Below are positions 8,309 through 16,473 of a stretch of 64,000 nucleotides of DNA, one piece after another (within the stretch, counting starts at the first letter, position 1; each line of letters opens with the position of its first letter). Made by a program: the position numbers and the translations under genes. Source of the stretch: an uncultured Oscillospiraceae bacterium (GTDB lineage: Bacteria > Bacillota > Clostridia > Oscillospirales > Oscillospiraceae); contig CAKTQV010000001.1 of NCBI GenBank assembly GCA_934597255.1, positions 124,001 through 188,000 of the forward strand, read 5' to 3'. The notes beneath the pieces were generated by a model, which did no database searches, had not been told where the DNA came from, and saw only the letters and a list, made by a program, of their open reading frames with translations.

Positions 8309-9652
8309 TTACATGATCCCGAGCAGATGCGGGAAGAAGGTGATGTAGCCCGGGATGAAGGCGATCAGCAGAACCATGCACAGCTCGCATATGAAAAATG
8401 GCCATACGCCGGAAAATACCTTCGACGGACTGACGCGCAGGGCGTTGGATGTGGCGAACACGTTCATGCCGACCGGCGGCGTCAGACCCGCGATCTCCAT
8501 GATGAAGCACAGGGAGATGACGATGGCGTAGGGGCTGTAGCCGAGGTTGCAGAGAATGGGGAACACGACCGGGACGGTGATGATGATGATGCTCATCATG
8601 TCCATGATGCAGCCGCAGAATATGTACAGCACGATCACGAGCAGGAAGATGACGAAGGGGGGCGCGTTGAGCGAGGAGACAGCCTGCGACAGGTAGTTGG
8701 CCAGGCCCGTCAGGGAGACGAGGTTGGAGAAGATCTGGCCGCCGATGATGATGGGGAAGATGCCGGCCTCCATGACGGCGGCGTCCACGATGCAGTCCCA
8801 GACGCGCTTGAAGGGCATGCGCTTGATGGCGGCGTAGATCAGGCAGGCGACCGCGCCCACGGCGCCGCCGACGACGGCGGGGAACCAGCCGAGCATCGTG
8901 CCGCCGATGATGAGCATGAACAGCAGCAGAATGGGCAGCAGGAAGGCGAGGCTCTTGAGCTTGTCGACGGCGGAGTAGCCCTCCTTCGCCGCGGGGGGGA
9001 TGGAGCCCTTCTTGACCGTGCCGATGAGGAAGATCGTCAGGCACAGGGCGATGGCGGTGACGATGCCGGGGAAAATGCCGCAGGACAGGGCGTTTTTGAT
9101 GCTGAGATTATAATCGCTCGGGGCGATGATGCAGAACATCAGGATGCCCATGGACGGCGGAATGAGCGTGGACAGCGCGCCCGAGGAAGCGATGGTGCCG
9201 TAGCAGAGCTTTTCGTCGTAGCCGCGGCGGCGCAGCTCGGGGATGGACATGCGGCCGAACACGATGTTGCCGGCGATGGACGAGCCGGAGCAGGCGCCGA
9301 ACACGGCGTTGGCGCACACGACGGTGTAGAGAAGGCCGCCCTTGACGCGGGCGAGGAAGCGGTGGAAGCACTCAAACGCGCCCTCGGCCACGCCGGTTTC
9401 GGAAACCAGGGCGCCCACCAGTGAAAACAGGGGCAGCACAGCGTAGTTGTAGTTGGCGCCGAGCGTATAGATACCGTCGGCGAACTTGGTGACGACCATG
9501 TTCATGGAAAACGGCAGCCCGAGCACCATCGGCGTGTAGGCCAGGAAGCCGGCGAAGGCGGACGTGAGCATGGAGATGAACACGGGCACGCCGCAGAACG
9601 TCATGACCAGCATGGCCATGAAGCAGAGAATGCAAAGTGTCGTAGCGCTCAT
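8309..9652 (-). CDS. dctM: TRAP transporter large permease (DctM family)
   Basis: The 447-residue protein is a polytopic membrane protein with about 12 hydrophobic segments and is the ion-coupled channel subunit of a TRAP system. Family motifs include CSGSSIAGNIVFGRMSIPEL and GALSTLIPPSMGILMF. The start overlaps the dctQ stop (ATGA, 9649-9652), so translation is coupled. The gap to dctP is 78 bases. The three subunits are separate, unlike the fused DctQM proteins. Confidence 0.92.
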   Translation of the reverse strand: MSATTLCILCFMAMLVMTFCGVPVFISMLTSAFAGFLAYTPMVLGLPFSMNMVVTKFADGIYTLGANYNYAVLPLFSLVGALVSETGVAEGAFECFHRFLARVKGGLLYTVVCANAVFGACSGSSIAGNIVFGRMSIPELRRRGYDEKLCYGTIASSGALSTLIPPSMGILMFCIIAPSDYNLSIKNALSCGIFPGIVTAIALCLTIFLIGTVKKGSIPPAAKEGYSAVDKLKSLAFLLPILLLFMLIIGGTMLGWFPAVVGGAVGAVACLIYAAIKRMPFKRVWDCIVDAAVMEAGIFPIIIGGQIFSNLVSLTGLANYLSQAVSSLNAPPFVIFLLVIVLYIFCGCIMDMMSIIIITVPVVFPILCNLGYSPYAIVISLCFIMEIAGLTPPVGMNVFATSNALRVSPSKVFSGVWPFFICELCMVLLIAFIPGYITFFPHLLGIM

Positions 9653-10407
9653 ATCTCATTTCCTCCTTCCGCGGCCGGAGCGTTTTCCGGGCCGTCCTCC
9701 GGACCCTCGCCGGGCCCGTGCGCTTTTTCGGGGTGCATGATGAAATAGGGGTTGACGCCCTTATGCTTCCAGAAGCGGATCATGCGGACGATCGCCCACA
9801 CGAAGCTGAAGCCGAGCAGGGCGAAGCCGACGATATGGCAGATCGTGAACGGCCACTTCGGCCAGCCGGAGCCGGGGATGTTCGTGATGGTCTTCTGCTT
9901 GGCCAGATCGACGGTCAGTATGTTCGTGATGGCGATGAAGGAGATGTAAAACGAAAGCAGCGCGCCGAAGATGTGGCCGAGGAGCATGAACACCTTCTGA
10001 AGCCAGTCGGGGAAGTGGCTGCAGAGCAGGTCGATGCGGGTGTGGCCCTGGTCGAGCGTGACATACCCGGCGGTCAGGAAGACCAGCGGGATGTGGCAGT
10101 ACTGGATCATGGCCTGGCTGCTGGCGATGCCGTGGATCCAGGAGATGCCGGCCTTGTGCAGCTTGGCGCCGACGACGTCGAGAAACGCGATGGCGAGAAT
10201 GGCGCACAGCGCTATGGCGGAGATGTTGGCGAAGAAATGGAAAAACGCCATGATCCTGTCGTCAACGCGCTGGAACCGGGAATACTCGGTGTCGGGAAGC
10301 TGGGGCGCGCTGCCGCCTTCCTTTTTCCCGAAGAGCTTTTTGAAAAAAGCGTACAGAGGGGAGTCCTTGAACTCGTTGTAGGACTCGCCGCCAACTTTTT
10401 CTTCCAA
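9649..10407 (-). CDS. dctQ: TRAP transporter small permease (DctQ family)
   Basis: This 252-residue protein has four predicted membrane helices (about residues 45-200) with the DctQ-like block VFLTAGYVTLDQGHTRIDLL. The start is TTG at 10407 with AAAGGAGG about 8 bases upstream; no better ATG precedes the first helix. Both termini are longer than usual: a charged N-terminal tail of about 40 residues and a Pro/Gly/Glu-rich C-terminal tail. It is the first gene of the TRAP operon, behind a strong promoter. Confidence 0.88.
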   Translation of the reverse strand: MEEKVGGESYNEFKDSPLYAFFKKLFGKKEGGSAPQLPDTEYSRFQRVDDRIMAFFHFFANISAIALCAILAIAFLDVVGAKLHKAGISWIHGIASSQAMIQYCHIPLVFLTAGYVTLDQGHTRIDLLCSHFPDWLQKVFMLLGHIFGALLSFYISFIAITNILTVDLAKQKTITNIPGSGWPKWPFTICHIVGFALLGFSFVWAIVRMIRFWKHKGVNPYFIMHPEKAHGPGEGPEDGPENAPAAEGGNEI

Positions 10408-10458
10408 ACTTTTGTCCTCCTTTGGCCTGCGATTTTTCAGACGATCTTTTACAAGCTA

Positions 10459-10486
10459 ATTATATCCAAATGCGCGCGTTTGTCAA
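10459..10486 (-). promoter_or_regulatory. Promoter of the TRAP operon
   Basis: On the minus strand TTGACA (10486-10481) is followed after 16 bases by TATAAT (10464-10459), about 50 bases upstream of the dctQ start. This is a near-consensus housekeeping promoter. Confidence 0.75.
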
Positions 10487-10520
10487 TGAAAAAGCACACG
10501 CCGAAAGCGCGGCGGAAACA

Positions 10521-10549
10521 TTGATTCGCGCGCGGCGATATGCTATAAT
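10521..10549 (+). promoter_or_regulatory. Promoter of the moxR operon
   Basis: TTGATT (10521-10526), a 17-base spacer and TATAAT (10544-10549) preceded by TGC. The start site should fall near 10556, which rules out the ATG at 10555 and supports the ATG at 10588. Confidence 0.7.
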
Positions 10550-10587
10550 TCCAAATGTGTATCCAAAAGACGGGAAAGGACGAAAAA

Positions 10588-11553
10588 ATGAGCGCTGACG
10601 CGAAAACACTGGAACAGGAGATCGTGCGCGAGGTCTCGCGCGTGGTCGTTGGCAAAGAGGATAAGCTGCGCCTGATCACGGCGGCGCTGCTGGCCGACGG
10701 GCATATTCTGCTCGACGATCTGCCCGGCGTCGGGAAAACGACGCTGGTCAAGGCGCTTTCCCGCGCGCTCGGCTGCCGCTCGTCCCGCGTGCAGTTTACG
10801 CCGGATCTGCTCCCGTCGGATGTGACGGGCATGAACATCTACGACCGCGCCAGCGGCGCCTTCCGGCGGCTGGACGGGCCGGTGATGACCAATCTGCTGC
10901 TGGCCGACGAGCTCAACCGCGCCATCCCGCGCACACAGTCGGCGCTGCTGGAGGCGATGGAGGAGCGGCAGGTGACGCTCGACGGCGAGACCGAGGCGCT
11001 GCCGAAGCCTTTTTTTGTCCTGGCCACGCAGAATCCCGTGGAATCGGAATCGACGTTCCGGCTTCCCGCGGCGCAGCTGGACCGCTTTATGATGTGTCTG
11101 ACGATGGGCTATCCAGGCGAGCGGGAGGAGGCGGACATGCTCCGCCTTGTCGGCACGGAGATACCCTTTGACCGCGTGCAGGCCGTCACGTCGCCGGAGG
11201 AGCTTTGCCGGCTTCAGGACGAGGTGCAGCACAGAGTGGCCGTGTCGGACGCAATGACGGACTATATCGTCGCCATCGCGGCGGCCACGCGCGCAAGCGA
11301 CCGGCTGCGTCTCGGCGCGTCGCCGCGCGCCAGCCGCGCGCTTTACCGCGCCAGCCGCGCGCTCGCGGCCATCGAGGGGCGCGATTTCGTAACGCCGGAC
11401 GATATGAAAACGCTTGCCGCGCCCGTTTTGTGCCACCGGCTGGTGCTCTCGTCCCGGGCGGCCATGGCGGGGCAGACGGCGCAGTCGGTGCTGCAGGAGA
11501 TCGTTGCGTCCGTGCCGGTGCCGCCGCAGACGGCGGACGTGTTCCATGCGTAA
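10588..11553 (+). CDS. MoxR family AAA+ ATPase
   Basis: MoxR ATPases act as chaperone-like factors that assemble or activate partner proteins encoded alongside. The ATG at 10588 has GGGAAAGGA upstream and gives 321 residues. Walker A is GVGKTTLVK, Walker B is LLLADELNRA, and the sensor region contains FFVLATQNPVE, all typical. The frame starts the DUF58 gene before its own stop (11546 versus 11553), so the genes are coupled. MoxR-DUF58 pairs are a standard module; the client is unknown. Confidence 0.92.
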   Translation: MSADAKTLEQEIVREVSRVVVGKEDKLRLITAALLADGHILLDDLPGVGKTTLVKALSRALGCRSSRVQFTPDLLPSDVTGMNIYDRASGAFRRLDGPVMTNLLLADELNRAIPRTQSALLEAMEERQVTLDGETEALPKPFFVLATQNPVESESTFRLPAAQLDRFMMCLTMGYPGEREEADMLRLVGTEIPFDRVQAVTSPEELCRLQDEVQHRVAVSDAMTDYIVAIAAATRASDRLRLGASPRASRALYRASRALAAIEGRDFVTPDDMKTLAAPVLCHRLVLSSRAAMAGQTAQSVLQEIVASVPVPPQTADVFHA

Positions 11554-12766
11554 AAAGAGCGGGGACCGCCGCGTCGGCTTCGACTCGGCGCTTCTGGTCA
11601 GCGGCTATGTCATCGGCGGCGCGTTCGTGCTGTCGCTGCTGGCGTGGTGGGGCGGCCTGGACGCGGTGGCGGCGCTGCTGCTGACGGTGGCGGCCGTGGG
11701 ACTCGTCAGCCGTCTGTGGGGCGAGAGCGCGCTGCGCCGGCTGGATGTGACGGCGGAGTGCAGCGGCGCGGCCCTGTCCGTCGGGCAGACAGTCGTGCTG
11801 CGCTATACCATTGAAAATAAAAAGGCGCTGCCGCTGGTGTGGCTGGAGCTTTGCCAGAGCCTTCCCGCGCGCGGCTGCATGAAGCCGGAGAGCGGCTTTA
11901 TCCGGCGGGACTATTCCGCCGACGAGCAGGCCTGTACCGGCCGCAGCGGGGCGTATATCCGGCGCTTCGCGTTTCTGATGGGCTGGCGGAGCCTGCGCTG
12001 GGAGTGCCGGTGGCGCGGCGAGCGGCGCGGCGTGTACCGGCCGGGCGCGCTGACGGTGCGCTCGGGCGACGGCTTCGGGCTGACGGAGCGCAGCCGGGAA
12101 ACGGACGCGCTGGCGGGACAGGTGTTCGCCGTGTGGCCCGAGCGGGTCGAGGTGGACGTGTCGCCGCTGCTGCGGGACATATGGTCCGGCACGACGGGCC
12201 GGGCCGGCTGGGTGGAGGACCCGGGCGTGCTGCGCGGCGAGCGGCTGTATCAGCCGTCCGATCCGTGGAAGCGCATCGACTGGCGCGCCGCGGCGCGCAC
12301 GGATGAGCTGTTTGTACGGCAGTATGAGACCATCCGGCCGCAGTCGATCCTGTTTATTCTGGACAGCGCGACGCTGGACGACGCCGAGGCGGGCATAAGC
12401 CTGATCGGGTCGCTGATCCTGGAGCTGACGGAGCGGGGCGTGGCCTGCGGGCTGGCGCTGCCGCGCACGGGCGCGGCGGCGGCGCGTCTGCTGCGGCCGG
12501 ACGACCCGGCCGTGACGGCGGAGGAGCTTATGTTCGCGCTTTCGGATTTTGACGCCGAGACCGCCGAGGCGGGCGGCTTCGACCGGCGCGCGCTCGTGTC
12601 CGCGGCGGCCGCGGCCGGCCGGCTGTACATGGTCGGGCAGGAGAAAAGCGCGCTTTCCGCCGGGCCGCTGGCCGGAGCGCTGGCGCAGAGCGGCCTGCGC
12701 TATCTCTGCTGCGAGCGCGGCGGCGGCCTGTGCTTTGACGAGCTGCGGAGGGAGGCGGCCGGATGA
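11546..12766 (+). CDS. DUF58 domain membrane-anchored protein
   Basis: The 406-residue protein has two hydrophobic segments near the N-terminus (about 14-60), then a large domain ending in the DUF58 signature RLYQPSDPWKRIDWRAAART and a vWA-like stretch starting QSILFILDSATLDD. DUF58 proteins are the usual partner of MoxR ATPases. I chose the ATG at 11546 because it overlaps the moxR end by 8 bases and leads straight into the membrane segment. The stop overlaps the next gene (ATGA, 12763-12766). Confidence 0.88.
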   Translation: MRKKSGDRRVGFDSALLVSGYVIGGAFVLSLLAWWGGLDAVAALLLTVAAVGLVSRLWGESALRRLDVTAECSGAALSVGQTVVLRYTIENKKALPLVWLELCQSLPARGCMKPESGFIRRDYSADEQACTGRSGAYIRRFAFLMGWRSLRWECRWRGERRGVYRPGALTVRSGDGFGLTERSRETDALAGQVFAVWPERVEVDVSPLLRDIWSGTTGRAGWVEDPGVLRGERLYQPSDPWKRIDWRAAARTDELFVRQYETIRPQSILFILDSATLDDAEAGISLIGSLILELTERGVACGLALPRTGAAAARLLRPDDPAVTAEELMFALSDFDAETAEAGGFDRRALVSAAAAAGRLYMVGQEKSALSAGPLAGALAQSGLRYLCCERGGGLCFDELRREAAG

Positions 12767-14028
12767 AGGACCGAACGGGCATCCTTGCGGCGCTTTCGGA
12801 CAGCCTGTGCTGCGTGTGCGTGTACTGGATCGTCGCGTCCACCATGATCATGGCCGGACGCGGCTGGACGCTCGGCCTCGGCTGGCCGCTTCTGTGGACG
12901 GGACTGTGCACGGCGGCGTTTTCGCGCCTGCTGCGCCGGCCGCGCAGCTTCAACCTCATGATGGCGCTGGCCGCGGCGGCCGGGTGTGCGGCGCTGGCGC
13001 TGTTCATCGCCGTATCCGGCGTGCGCATGACGGGGCTGCACGTGTTCACGCTGGCTGTGGGCGCGGGCATGGCGTCGGCGCTGCCGATGTATTATCTGGT
13101 GCGGCGTCCGTCGCTGCACGGGCATCTGAGCTGTCTGGACGTGCTGCTGCTGGCGTTTGCGTGGCTGCTGCTGTATCAGGCGGGGCGGGACGGCGCGGAC
13201 GGCTCCGGTCTGCTGACGGCGGCGGTGCTGATCGTGGCCGCGGGCGCGGCCGTGGGGCTTCGCATGGGCTCGGAAAGCGGCGCGGAGGGCGCGAAGGCCA
13301 TGCTGGTGGCGCTCGCCTCGGCGGCGGTGCTGGCGCTGGCCGTCGCGGCGCTGATCGCGCTTATGAGCCGCAGCGGGGCGCTGACGGGCAGCGTCGTGCA
13401 TGCCGTGGGGCGCTTTTTCCGCTGGCTCGGCGGCGGGCTTTCGTCGCTGGCGGCGCGCTTTGCCGCGCTGTTTGAGCCGCAGGAGACGGATGTGATCGCC
13501 GCGCCGGTGGAGGGCGTCGCGCCGGCGATCGTTTCGGAGGGGACGGAAGCGGCCGCGTCCGGCGGCGCGCCGGTCTGGCCGGGAATCGTTCTGGCCATCC
13601 TCCTTCTGGCGGGCGTGATTCTCGCGGCGCGGCGGCTGTGCCGGGTGCGGATAACGCTTGGAGCGGAGAACGTCTCCGCCGGGCAGGACGTGCGCACGGG
13701 ATATATCCGGGGCGCGGCCCGCCGCCGCTGGCAGGCGCTGTGCCGGGCGCTCCGCTTCCGGGCGGAGGCATTTATGAAGCGCGATACGCCGCCGGGGCTG
13801 CTGGTGTATGTTCAGCGGCGCGCGGCGCGGAAAAAGCAGGGACGCAGAGCCGGCGAAACGGCGCGGGAGTTTCTCCGGCGCGCGGCGCCGGACGGCACGT
13901 TCGACGGTCTGGCCGACGACCTGGAACGGCGCTGGTACGGCGGCGGAGGCTATACGCTGACGCCGGCGCAGTGCCGGGCGCTTCGGCAGAAATGGACGGA
14001 AAATCAGAGGAGGAGATCCCCATGGTAA
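12763..14028 (+). CDS. Polytopic membrane protein with DUF4129-like C-terminus
   Basis: This protein has 421 residues, with about 6-7 hydrophobic segments in the first 210 and one more near 270-290. The cytoplasmic C-terminal region includes GETAREFLRR and LADDLERRWYGG, resembling the DUF4129 domain found at the end of transglutaminase-like proteins in MoxR operons. The transglutaminase core (Cys-His-Asp) normally found in this position is missing. It overlaps the DUF58 gene by 4 bases and the PurN-like gene by 7 bases. It probably forms a membrane complex with the DUF58 protein. Confidence 0.65.
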   Translation: MKDRTGILAALSDSLCCVCVYWIVASTMIMAGRGWTLGLGWPLLWTGLCTAAFSRLLRRPRSFNLMMALAAAAGCAALALFIAVSGVRMTGLHVFTLAVGAGMASALPMYYLVRRPSLHGHLSCLDVLLLAFAWLLLYQAGRDGADGSGLLTAAVLIVAAGAAVGLRMGSESGAEGAKAMLVALASAAVLALAVAALIALMSRSGALTGSVVHAVGRFFRWLGGGLSSLAARFAALFEPQETDVIAAPVEGVAPAIVSEGTEAAASGGAPVWPGIVLAILLLAGVILAARRLCRVRITLGAENVSAGQDVRTGYIRGAARRRWQALCRALRFRAEAFMKRDTPPGLLVYVQRRAARKKQGRRAGETAREFLRRAAPDGTFDGLADDLERRWYGGGGYTLTPAQCRALRQKWTENQRRRSPW

Positions 14029-14654
14029 AAACGGCAATCCTTGTATCCGGCGGCGGCACGAATCTGCAGGCCGTCATTGACGCGCATCTGTTCGGGGAGA
14101 TACCGAACTGCGAGCTGACGGCGGTGATCTCATCCAATGCCGACGCCTATGCGCTCATCCGCGCGAAAAGCGCGAATATCCCAAGCTATGTGGTGGACTG
14201 GTCGCTGTTTCCGAACCCCATGAGCTTCAACACGGCCATTCTTCAGAAGCTGGAGGATCTGGACGTGGAGCTGGTGGCGCTGGCGGGCTATACCTGCCCG
14301 GTCGGCGGCGCGGTGCTGCGGCGCTATCAAAACCGCATCATCAACATCCAGCCGAGTCTGCTGCCGGCCTTTTCCGATTGCAGCGGCGCGACGATGGAGC
14401 CGTATGAGGCGGCCATCCGCAGCGGCGTGAAGCTTTCGGGCGCGACAGCCTATTTTGTGACGGACGCCGCCGGCGGCCCCATTATCCTGCAGCAGGCCGT
14501 GGAGGTCTGGGAGGGCGACACGGCGCGCACGCTCCAGCGGCGCATCATGGAGGAGGCGGAGTGGAAGATACTGCCGAAGGCCATGGCGCTGTACTGTCAG
14601 GGACGGCTGAGCGTGGAGGACGGGATCGTACACGTTGCGGGGGAGAATCAGTGA
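14022..14654 (+). CDS. PurN-like formyltransferase-fold protein with altered active site
   Basis: The 210-residue protein follows the PurN (phosphoribosylglycinamide formyltransferase) fold throughout: AILVSGGGTNLQAVID at the N-terminus, VALAGYTCPVGG, INIQPSLLPAF and GPIILQQAV. In PurN the catalytic trio is Asn106, His108 and Asp144 (E. coli numbering). Here the Asn is kept (108) but the His is Gln (residue 110, CAG), and the DELDGGP loop is shortened to DAAGGP so the Asp is absent or displaced. The ATG at 14022 has AGGAGGAGA upstream and overlaps the previous stop by 7 bases. No other purine gene is near. It may be a non-catalytic paralogue or have another substrate. Confidence 0.8.
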   Translation: MVKTAILVSGGGTNLQAVIDAHLFGEIPNCELTAVISSNADAYALIRAKSANIPSYVVDWSLFPNPMSFNTAILQKLEDLDVELVALAGYTCPVGGAVLRRYQNRIINIQPSLLPAFSDCSGATMEPYEAAIRSGVKLSGATAYFVTDAAGGPIILQQAVEVWEGDTARTLQRRIMEEAEWKILPKAMALYCQGRLSVEDGIVHVAGENQ

Positions 14655-15139
14655 TGAAGATTATGAACGCGGGTCTGAAAATATTTCTGTTCACGGTCGG
14701 GACGCTGCTGGTCCTGGCGCTGGCGGCGCTGCTGATCTGGCTGGCGGGCGGCGGCGCGCCGCAGTATGAAACGGTGGATGCGAGCTATGAGCCGGTCACG
14801 CAGACGGCCGCGCCCACGGCGGCGCCGGAGCTTTCCGAATCGCTCGCCACGCCGGAGCCGACCGCCGAGCCCACCCCGGAGCCGACGCCGGAGCCGGAGG
14901 AGACGGCCGAGCCTGCGCCGGATGAGGACGGCTTTTATCCCTGCGACGATCAGGTGACCGTTACCGGCGACAGCGTCAATGTGCGCGCCGAGCCGAACAC
15001 GAACTGCGAGGTGCTCGGCAGCGTCAGCCGCGGCGCGGGACTGCACCGGACGGGCTTCAACGACGAAAACTGGTGCCGGATCGAATACGACGGGCGCACG
15101 GCCTACATCTCCGGCGACTATGTGAGCGTGGACGAATAA
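14654..15139 (+). CDS. Membrane-anchored SH3 domain protein
   Basis: The 161-residue protein has one N-terminal membrane helix (about 8-30), a linker rich in Thr, Pro and Glu with TPEPT repeats (about 50-85), and a C-terminal bacterial SH3 domain (DSVNVRAEPNTNCEVLGSV, then WCRIEYDGRTAYISGDYV). Such SH3 domains often bind cell wall peptides. The ATG overlaps the PurN-like stop (TGATG). It is the last gene of the five-gene moxR operon, before a strong terminator. Confidence 0.8.
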   Translation: MKIMNAGLKIFLFTVGTLLVLALAALLIWLAGGGAPQYETVDASYEPVTQTAAPTAAPELSESLATPEPTAEPTPEPTPEPEETAEPAPDEDGFYPCDDQVTVTGDSVNVRAEPNTNCEVLGSVSRGAGLHRTGFNDENWCRIEYDGRTAYISGDYVSVDE

Positions 15140-15149
15140 AAAAAGAGAA

Positions 15150-15180
15150 GCCTCTGTGCCGGCAGACACAGAGGCTTTTT
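15150..15180. terminator. Bidirectional terminator between the moxR operon and psuG
   Basis: The stem GCCTCTGTG/CACAGAGGC (15150-15158 with 15167-15175) is followed by TTTTT on the plus strand and preceded by a run of A, which makes a T-run on the minus strand. Confidence 0.9.
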
Positions 15181-15199
15181 CGTCGGGAAACGCGCTCTC

Positions 15200-16117
15200 T
15201 CAGCGCAGCCGGCACAGCGCCGCGGCGGTGTCGGCCGCGAGCGCGGCGTTGTTGTAGACCAGATGGATGTTGCTGTCCAGACTGTCGCCGCCGGTCAGCT
15301 CCTTGACCTTTGCCAGCAGGAACGGCGTCGTCGCCTTGCCGTGGACGCCCTGCGCCGCGGCCTCGGCAATGGCCTCGTCGATGGCGGCGTTGATGACGTC
15401 GGGGTCCATGGAATATTCCTCGGGGATGGGGTTCGTGACGAGCATGCCGCCCTCAAGTCCGAGCGCGCGCTTGACGTGGAAGGCGCGGGCCAGCTCCTCG
15501 GGGCTGTCGAGCCGGTAATCCACGGAAAAGCCGGAGCGGCGGGTGTAGAACGCGGGCAGCTCCTCCGTTCCGTAGCCGATCACGGGCACGCCCTTGGTCT
15601 CTAGGTATTCCAGCGTCAGCCCCAGATCGAGAATGGACTTTGCGCCCGCGCAGATGACCATGACGGGCGTGTGCGCCAGCTCCTCGAGGTCGGCGGAGAT
15701 GTCCATGGTCGTTTCCGCGCCGCGGTGTACGCCGCCGATGCCGCCGGTGGCAAAGACCTCGATGCCGGCCATGGCCGCGATCATCATCGTCGTGGTCACG
15801 GTGGTCGCGCCGTCGGCGCCCTGCGCCACAAGGATGGGCAGATCGCGGCGGCTGGCCTTGGTCACGCCGCTGCCGGTTTTGCCGAGATAGTCGATCTGCT
15901 CGGGGGAAAGCCCGGCCTTGAGCCGGCCGCCGATGATGGCGATGGTCGCCGGCTCCGCGCCGTGCTCGCGGATGATCTTTTCCACATTCAGCGCCGTTTC
16001 CACATTCTGCGGGTAGGGCATGCCGTGGGAGATGATGGTCGATTCCAGCGCCACGACGGGCCGGCCGGCCGCCAGCGCTTCGCGCACCGGCGCGCTTATA
16101 TCCAGATATTCGTTCAC
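15200..16117 (-). CDS. psuG: Pseudouridine-5'-phosphate glycosidase
   Basis: PsuG splits pseudouridine 5'-phosphate into uracil and ribose 5-phosphate. The protein matches along its length: VALESTIISHGMPYPQNVETA with the catalytic Glu, the block TGGIGGVHRGAE, CAGAKSILDLGLTLEYLET with the Schiff-base lysine, and NPIPEEYSMD. I chose the GTG at 16117 because CGAGG lies about 8 bases upstream and the protein then starts with the family-typical MNEYLDIS; a GTG at 16126 is the alternative. No psuK kinase is adjacent. Confidence 0.92.
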   Translation of the reverse strand: MNEYLDISAPVREALAAGRPVVALESTIISHGMPYPQNVETALNVEKIIREHGAEPATIAIIGGRLKAGLSPEQIDYLGKTGSGVTKASRRDLPILVAQGADGATTVTTTMMIAAMAGIEVFATGGIGGVHRGAETTMDISADLEELAHTPVMVICAGAKSILDLGLTLEYLETKGVPVIGYGTEELPAFYTRRSGFSVDYRLDSPEELARAFHVKRALGLEGGMLVTNPIPEEYSMDPDVINAAIDEAIAEAAAQGVHGKATTPFLLAKVKELTGGDSLDSNIHLVYNNAALAADTAAALCRLR

Positions 16118-16151
16118 TTGACGCACCTCGCTTGTGATTTTATAATGGAGC

Positions 16152-16433
16152 TTACAGACTGGCGGCCCAGATGACGCCGAGGAAGAACAGCACCTGCAGC
16201 GCCAGGATCACGGGCAGGCCGACGGAAAAGCGCGGCTTGCGCGTTTTGTGGCGGAACGCCAGCATCCCGCCGATGGCGCCGACGCTCCCGCCGAGCACGG
16301 CGGCGCCGAGCAGCACGCGCTCCGGAATGCGTCTTTGTCCGTGGACGGCGCGGCGCTTGTCCACGCCGAACAGCGCCAGGGCAAGCAGGTTGACGGCATA
16401 CAAATAGGCCAGTACGATCCTGAAAACATCCAT
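16152..16433 (-). CDS. DUF1294 family small membrane protein
   Basis: The protein has 93 residues with three hydrophobic segments and the DUF1294 signature FGVDKRRAVHGQRRIPE, then GGSVGAIGGMLAFRHKTRKPRF. Its function is unknown. The ATG at 16433 has no Shine-Dalgarno sequence. A consensus promoter (TTGACC, 17 bases, TATAAT) places transcription start at or next to the A of this ATG, so the mRNA is probably leaderless. It is divergent from the alanyl-tRNA editing gene. Confidence 0.82.
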   Translation of the reverse strand: MDVFRIVLAYLYAVNLLALALFGVDKRRAVHGQRRIPERVLLGAAVLGGSVGAIGGMLAFRHKTRKPRFSVGLPVILALQVLFFLGVIWAASL

Positions 16434-16440
16434 GGCTGAA

Positions 16441-16469
16441 ATTATACTCTGATTGCTTCGGAAGGTCAA
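16441..16469 (-). promoter_or_regulatory. Promoter of the DUF1294 gene
   Basis: TTGACC (16469-16464), spacer of 17 bases, TATAAT (16446-16441) on the minus strand. Its -35 box overlaps the ribosome binding site region of the divergent editing gene. Confidence 0.75.
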
Positions 16470-16473
16470 TCCC

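Noticed and set aside
6905..9424. 839-residue plus-strand ORF opposite the TRAP genes
   Set aside because: Shadow of dctP and dctM, with a Gly/Asp/His-rich sequence and no domain.
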